Shown here in pieces: positions 6,374 through 9,669 of a DNA stretch of 9,669 nucleotides. The DNA is from DASUPK01 sp046732465 (lineage in GTDB: Bacteria > Actinomycetota > Thermoleophilia > Solirubrobacterales > 70-9). The notes under the pieces were generated by a model, which was not told the origin of the DNA, ran no database searches, and worked only from the letters and a program-made list of their open reading frames with translations. Each line of letters begins with the position of its first letter. Position 1 is the first letter of the stretch. The stretch lies in the NCBI GenBank assembly GCA_046732465.1, contig JBKPND010000093.1:1-9669 (forward strand), given 5' to 3'. The position numbers and the translations under genes are program-made.

Positions 6374-6483
6374 CGGTGACCAAACACCCTCCGGATCCAA
6401 GTGGAGCGGTCGAGTGATCCGTGCGCCCGAAGCCCGCGTATCAACCGGCGTCAAAGGCAGGCCGAGCGGGTATGGAGAACGAG
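6374..6483. promoter_or_regulatory. Divergent intergenic region between lysozyme and MEDS regulator
   Basis: About 110 bases that must hold promoters for both divergent genes. On the minus strand a TTGACG (6450-6455) could serve as a -35 for the lysozyme, but I find no matching -10 at normal spacing. On the plus strand GGGTAT (6468-6473) resembles a stress-sigma -10, yet I see no GTTT-like -35 at the usual distance. The segment also holds the lysozyme's GGAGGG site (6387-6392) and GGAG (6474-6477), 6 bases before the ATG at 6484. Confidence 0.35.
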
Positions 6484-7467
6484 ATGCAGTCGAATGGGGA
6501 AGCGTCCGACCCCGGCAGGGGGTTCGCGCACCAGGCGCTGATTTATGGCTCCGACCAGGAGTTCATGGATGTCGCACTGCCGTTCGTAGAGGCTGGGCTG
6601 AGCTCCAAGCAGCCCACGCTCGTCGCCGCGCAGGATCGTCACTGCGAGAACCTGCGCGACGCTCTCGGGGAGACCGCGGAGGAATTGACCCTCTGCCCGG
6701 CGGAGGAGTGGTACGAGACCTCCGCCCGCACCCGGGAGAAGTTCGCTCGGTGGGTCGCGGAGCACGCCTGGATCGGCGGCCGCGCCCGCCTGATCGCTGA
6801 GCCACCGTGGTCGCTGGGACACGGGGCGCAGGTCCGCGACTGGGCCCGGCACGAGTCGGTGCTCAACGTCGCCTTCGCCGAGCAGCCGCTGACGCTCATC
6901 TGCCCATATGACGCGCGCGCCCTGCCGGAGGAGATTCTCCGACACGCCCGCGGAACCCACCCGGAGATCCTGGCCCGCGACGGCGCCTCCCCGAGCCCCT
7001 CCTACGAGGACCCGACCGATTTCTGCCGGCGGTTGGACTCCGCCGTCGAGGCGCAGCGCGGCACACCTGCGCTGGAGCTGACTTTCGGCCTCGACGACCT
7101 GGAGGGGCTGAGGCGGACCGTGAGGTCATTCGCCCGCGAGGCCGGTATGGCGGACTGGAGGACCGACGAGGTCGTCCTGGCGGTCAATGAGGTCGCCACG
7201 AACGCCGTGATCCACGGGCGCCCTCCCGCCACCGCCCGCGTCTGGCACGGGGATGACGAGATCGTCGTCGAGGTCGCTGACGCGGGCGAGGGGATTGACG
7301 ACGCACTGGCCGGCCAGCTGGCGCCGCCGCCCACCGCCCTGGGTGGCCGTGGCCTCTGGCTCACCCGCCTCGTCTGCGACGCGGTGGAGGTGCGCAGCAA
7401 GGAGGTCAGCGCGGTCACGCTTCGCGCCGCCCTGACGAGCGTCGTCAATCCACTTACACCGGTCTGA
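6484..7467 (+). CDS. MEDS sensory domain fused to RsbW-type ATPase/anti-sigma kinase
   Basis: A 327-residue cytosolic regulator. Residues about 13-165 match the MEDS domain (named for methanogen/methylotroph DcmR sensory proteins): GFAHQALIYGSDQEF, LPFVEAGLS, a central acidic and aromatic stretch, and LICPYDARALP (138-148). Residues about 197-318 are a GHKL ATPase of the RsbW/SpoIIAB anti-sigma kinase type: N-box with E236 and N240 (VNEVATNAVIHG), G1 box VADAGEG (D266, G268, G270) and G2 box GGRGLWL (287-293). Such kinases bind sigma factors or phosphorylate anti-anti-sigma proteins, so this one probably links an unknown ligand or redox cue to a sigma-factor switch. No cognate sigma factor or classical STAS antagonist lies in the window. 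I chose the ATG at 6484 (GGAG 6 bases upstream); ATG 6472 and GTG 6421 are in-frame alternatives. Its 3' end overlaps the convergent lactate monooxygenase gene by 14 bases. Confidence 0.85.
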   Translation: MQSNGEASDPGRGFAHQALIYGSDQEFMDVALPFVEAGLSSKQPTLVAAQDRHCENLRDALGETAEELTLCPAEEWYETSARTREKFARWVAEHAWIGGRARLIAEPPWSLGHGAQVRDWARHESVLNVAFAEQPLTLICPYDARALPEEILRHARGTHPEILARDGASPSPSYEDPTDFCRRLDSAVEAQRGTPALELTFGLDDLEGLRRTVRSFAREAGMADWRTDEVVLAVNEVATNAVIHGRPPATARVWHGDDEIVVEVADAGEGIDDALAGQLAPPPTALGGRGLWLTRLVCDAVEVRSKEVSAVTLRAALTSVVNPLTPV

Positions 7468-8641
7468 GCACCCCGCGGTCGATCTCGTCGGCGTTGGTGA
7501 ACCCGCTGAGCGCCATCGTCAGGTCGAGCTCGGCAAGCAGGCAGCGGAGCACGGTCTCGACCCCGTTCTGGCCGTCGAGCGCGAGGCCCCACAGATAGGG
7601 CCGGCCGACCAGCACGGCGTCGGCTCCCAGGGCCAGGGCCTTGAAGATGTCCGCTCCGGACCGGATCCCGCTGTCGAGCAGGACGGCCATCCCATCGCCC
7701 ACCGCGTCCAGGATCGGAGGCAGGGCGTCGAGGGAAGCGATCGCGCCGTCGATCTGCCGCCCGCCGTGGTTGGAGACGACGATTCCGTCGACGCCCCGCT
7801 CGCGCGCCTCGCGGGCGTCGTCCGGATGGAGGATCCCCTTGAGCACGATCGGCAGTGAGGTCGTGCCGCGTAGCCACTCGAGCCGCTCCCAGGTGAGTCG
7901 TGGGTTGGCGAAGACGCCGAGGAAGCGCCCGACCGCCGCGCCGATGTCCTCGTCCGGCGACTTCTCCAGCCCCTCCAGGAACACGGGGTCCGAGAGATAT
8001 TGGGCGATCCCGATTCCCTCCAGGAACGGGAGGTAGGCCTGCTGGAGGTCACGGGGCTTCCAGCCGGGCACGTAGTTGTCGACCGTGAGCACGATCGCCG
8101 AGTAGCCGGCCACCTCGGCGCGCCTGACCATGCTGGCCGCGAGCTCGTCGTCGTTGGGCCAGTAGAGCTGGTACCACCGCGGCGCCTCGCCGTTCGCCTC
8201 GGCGATCTCCTCCAGCGGCGTCGCCGAGGCGGTGCTGGTGATCAGCGGCAGCCCGATGGCTGCGGCGGCCCTCGCCGAGGCGAGCTCACCCTCGTCGTGC
8301 AGAAGCGTCTGCACGCCGATCGGGGCGAGCAGCACCGGAGCGGGCATGCGCGTGCCGAGCAGCTCCGCCGAGAGGTCGCGCACCTCGAGGTCCTTGCGCA
8401 GCACCCGGGGGACGATTCGCCAGTGGCGAAAGGCCTCGAGGTTGGCGCGCATCGTGTCCTCGGAGCCGGCGCCGCCGAAGATGTAGGCGATCGCCCGCTC
8501 GTCGAGCGAGTCCCGGGCACGCTCCTCGAGCTCGGCCCAGGCCATCGGCAGTGTCGGGCGCTCGCCGGCGAGCATCCCCTTGGCATAGATCTCCCGGTAA
8601 TAGTCGCCGAACGGGGGCGGCGGAGTCTCCGAAGCGGCCAT
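7454..8641 (-). CDS. Lactate 2-monooxygenase-like FMN-dependent alpha-hydroxy-acid oxidase
   Basis: A 395-residue cytosolic flavoenzyme of the alpha-hydroxy-acid oxidase family. It follows mycobacterial lactate 2-monooxygenase closely from end to end: GDYYREIY (12-19), PTLPM (29-33), YIFGGAG (53-59), LLAPIGVQ (104-111), PLITSTASATPLEEI (132-146), YQLYWP (157-162), GWKPRDL (193-199), VLKGI (266-270), SNHGGRQ (290-296, catalytic-base H292 and substrate R295), LDSGIRSGAD (322-331) and GRPYLWG (346-352). The stretch at about 195-255 corresponds to the longer loop that separates this group from shorter lactate and glycolate oxidases. The expected reaction is L-lactate plus oxygen to acetate, carbon dioxide and water, but the substrate could be another hydroxy acid. 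The ATG at 8641 has AAGG (8649-8652) 7 bases upstream. The sulfatase gene ends 29 bases upstream on the same strand, so co-transcription is possible with no obvious metabolic link. Confidence 0.9.
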   Translation of the reverse strand: MAASETPPPPFGDYYREIYAKGMLAGERPTLPMAWAELEERARDSLDERAIAYIFGGAGSEDTMRANLEAFRHWRIVPRVLRKDLEVRDLSAELLGTRMPAPVLLAPIGVQTLLHDEGELASARAAAAIGLPLITSTASATPLEEIAEANGEAPRWYQLYWPNDDELAASMVRRAEVAGYSAIVLTVDNYVPGWKPRDLQQAYLPFLEGIGIAQYLSDPVFLEGLEKSPDEDIGAAVGRFLGVFANPRLTWERLEWLRGTTSLPIVLKGILHPDDAREARERGVDGIVVSNHGGRQIDGAIASLDALPPILDAVGDGMAVLLDSGIRSGADIFKALALGADAVLVGRPYLWGLALDGQNGVETVLRCLLAELDLTMALSGFTNADEIDRGVLRPV

Positions 8642-8644
8642 GGC

Positions 8645-8669
8645 CGGACCTTATCCCGGCCCGGGTCCG
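8645..8669 (-). promoter_or_regulatory. Possible hairpin overlapping the ribosome site of the lactate monooxygenase gene
   Basis: CGGACC (8645-8650) and GGTCCG (8664-8669) are 6-base inverted arms with a 13-base loop, filling the gap between the sulfatase stop and the next start. In the minus-strand transcript one arm covers the last two bases of the AAGG ribosome site, so folding could reduce access. In such GC-rich DNA an arm pair like this may arise by chance. Confidence 0.25.
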
Positions 8670-8670
8670 C

Positions 8671-9669
8671 CTAGCCCGTGGGCGGCGGCGCGGGCTTCTT
8701 CGGGGGGTGCTTCTTCTTCTTGGCGAGCGGCTTGGGCGCTTTCTTGATGTCCCGGCTGCAGCCCTCCCCGCTGCACTCGACCAGCGCCTTGAGCTTCTTG
8801 AGCAGGTACTTCCGCACCGGGAAGTAGCGCGAGTCCTTGTACTTGGACTTGAGCTCGAACGGGTCTCGCTTCAGGTCATAGAGCTCCCGGCTGGCGTCGG
8901 AGTACTTCACCAGCAGGTACCGGCCGGTCCGGATCGCCCGATAGCGCGGCGCGATGATCGCCCGCGCGATTTGGGCCGTGTGGTCCTGGTCGAGGTTCTT
9001 CACGTATTTGCTGAAGTGGACGCGCCTGCCGCTCGCGGCGCTCACCGGCGTGCCCGGCTCGTTCGTCGCACCGGGCGGGCCGGTCTCGATCAGGATCGGC
9101 CGGGTCGACCGCAGGTTGGGGTCGCGCGCGTAGGGGAGCAGGGACCGGCCGTCCTGGGGCAACCCGGGCCTGGCGTCGGCGATCTTCAGGATCGTCGCGG
9201 TGATGTCGCCGTTCCAGACCAGCGCCCGCGGCTGGCTGCCGGGGGGGATGCCCGGGCCGCGCATCAGCAGCGGGACCTGGATCGAGGGCTCATAGGGGGC
9301 GAACTTGCCCTGGTGCAGCCGGTGCTGGCCCTGTATGAAGCCGTTGTCCGAGGTGAAGATGATGTAGGTGTTGCCCAGTATGCCCCTGGCGTTGAGGTCG
9401 TTGACGATCCGCTCGACCGCGTCGTCCACCGACATCAGCGTCTCCAGCCGGTGCTGGTAGCGCGTCTGGATCTTCGCGATCAGCCCAGGCCCGAACCGGC
9501 TGATCTTTCTGATCCAGCCCGGCTTGTCCTTGACGTTCTTCTCGTTGAAGCTCGGGTCGATCGGCAGGAGGGACGAGGCGAAGGCGCCGACGTGGCGGGG
9601 CGCGGGGTCGGCCGGGTCGTGCGGAGCGAAGAACTGGACCTGCATGTAGAGCGGGTCGTTGGCGTGGTT
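8671..9669 (-). CDS. Sulfatase-family hydrolase, 5' end beyond the window
   Basis: The last 332 residues of a sulfatase (alkaline-phosphatase superfamily); the frame stays open through the window edge, so an ATG at 9645 is internal. Seen in order: PLYMQVQFFAPHDP (substrate-site histidine in APHDP), SVDDAVERIVNDLNARG, IIFTSDNGF (calcium-binding Asp and Asn), GKFAPYEPSIQVPLLMRGPGI (active-site lysine at its start) and the C-terminal hallmark ELYDLKRDPFELKS. CSGEGC near the end may form a disulfide. The formylglycine motif C-x-P/A-S-R, which decides whether it is active, would lie outside the window. The layout resembles N-acetylglucosamine-6-sulfatase or arylsulfatase-type members, which are usually secreted. 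After the domain is a Lys/Pro-rich tail of about 25 residues (KKKKHPPKKPAPPP). The stop is 29 bases before the lactate monooxygenase gene on the same strand. Confidence 0.87.
   Translation of the reverse strand, partial: NHANDPLYMQVQFFAPHDPADPAPRHVGAFASSLLPIDPSFNEKNVKDKPGWIRKISRFGPGLIAKIQTRYQHRLETLMSVDDAVERIVNDLNARGILGNTYIIFTSDNGFIQGQHRLHQGKFAPYEPSIQVPLLMRGPGIPPGSQPRALVWNGDITATILKIADARPGLPQDGRSLLPYARDPNLRSTRPILIETGPPGATNEPGTPVSAASGRRVHFSKYVKNLDQDHTAQIARAIIAPRYRAIRTGRYLLVKYSDASRELYDLKRDPFELKSKYKDSRYFPVRKYLLKKLKALVECSGEGCSRDIKKAPKPLAKKKKHPPKKPAPPPTG

Noticed and set aside
5612..6379. Plus-strand open frame of 255 codons opposite the lysozyme
   Set aside because: It mirrors the lysozyme coding region almost exactly, has no domain and is Arg/Ala/Asp-rich. 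The GH25 motifs on the other strand are decisive.
6468..6473. GGGTAT as a stress-sigma -10 element for the MEDS regulator
   Set aside because: No matching -35 at the expected distance, and the implied transcript start would fall at or inside the likely start codon region. Kept only as a remark in the intergenic entry.
7002..7877. Minus-strand frame of 291 codons covering parts of the MEDS regulator and lactate monooxygenase genes
   Set aside because: It conflicts with clear motifs in both real genes (the ATPase boxes and SNHGGRQ) and its product is Arg/Pro/Ser-rich without a domain.

Overview
The window is a GC-rich, gene-dense piece of a bacterial chromosome. Third codon positions are mostly G or C, GTG starts occur and the gaps between genes are tiny. 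Gene content (SHOCT proteins, a MEDS/RsbW-type regulator, a lactate 2-monooxygenase-like flavoenzyme, a secreted GH25 lysozyme, a SpoIIAA-like STAS protein) points to a soil-type actinobacterium. By general resemblance I would guess the Thermoleophilia/Solirubrobacterales, but this is inference and no marker gene is present. I see no tRNA, rRNA, CRISPR array, insertion sequence, prophage block or attachment site, and no gene-free stretch longer than about 110 bases.

Layout, left to right. (1) A small membrane protein with PLDc_N and SHOCT modules (+, 39-443) ends tail-to-tail with (2) a minus-strand pair: a UlaG-like metallo-beta-lactamase-fold hydrolase (2500-3258) followed, with an ATGA overlap, by a 687-residue protein that joins a four-helix holin-like membrane domain to an alkaline-phosphatase-superfamily phosphodiesterase (440-2503). 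(3) Diverging from this pair is a plus-strand run: an AI-2E/PerM-type membrane protein (3303-4448), a SpoIIAA-like STAS protein (4497-4868) and a ZIP-family metal transporter whose reading frame is broken (about 4865-5584). (4) A secreted GH25 lysozyme on the minus strand (5609-6373) is divergent from a MEDS-domain plus RsbW-type kinase regulator on the plus strand (6484-7467). (5) The right end is a minus-strand pair: a sulfatase that runs off the window edge (8671-9669) and a downstream lactate 2-monooxygenase-like enzyme (7454-8641).

The products are mostly membrane, envelope or housekeeping-accessory functions and do not form one obvious pathway. The most coherent unit is the coupled pair of metal-dependent hydrolases (MBL-fold enzyme plus membrane-tethered phosphodiesterase), which could act on related phosphodiester or lipid-type substrates; this is inference. 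I did not find a convincing new defence, mobile or RNA-based system. The observations most worth a second look are the holin/phosphodiesterase fusion with its apparently cytosolic catalytic domain, the double frameshift in the ZIP gene, and the palindrome that supplies the Gly-stop codons of two convergent genes.
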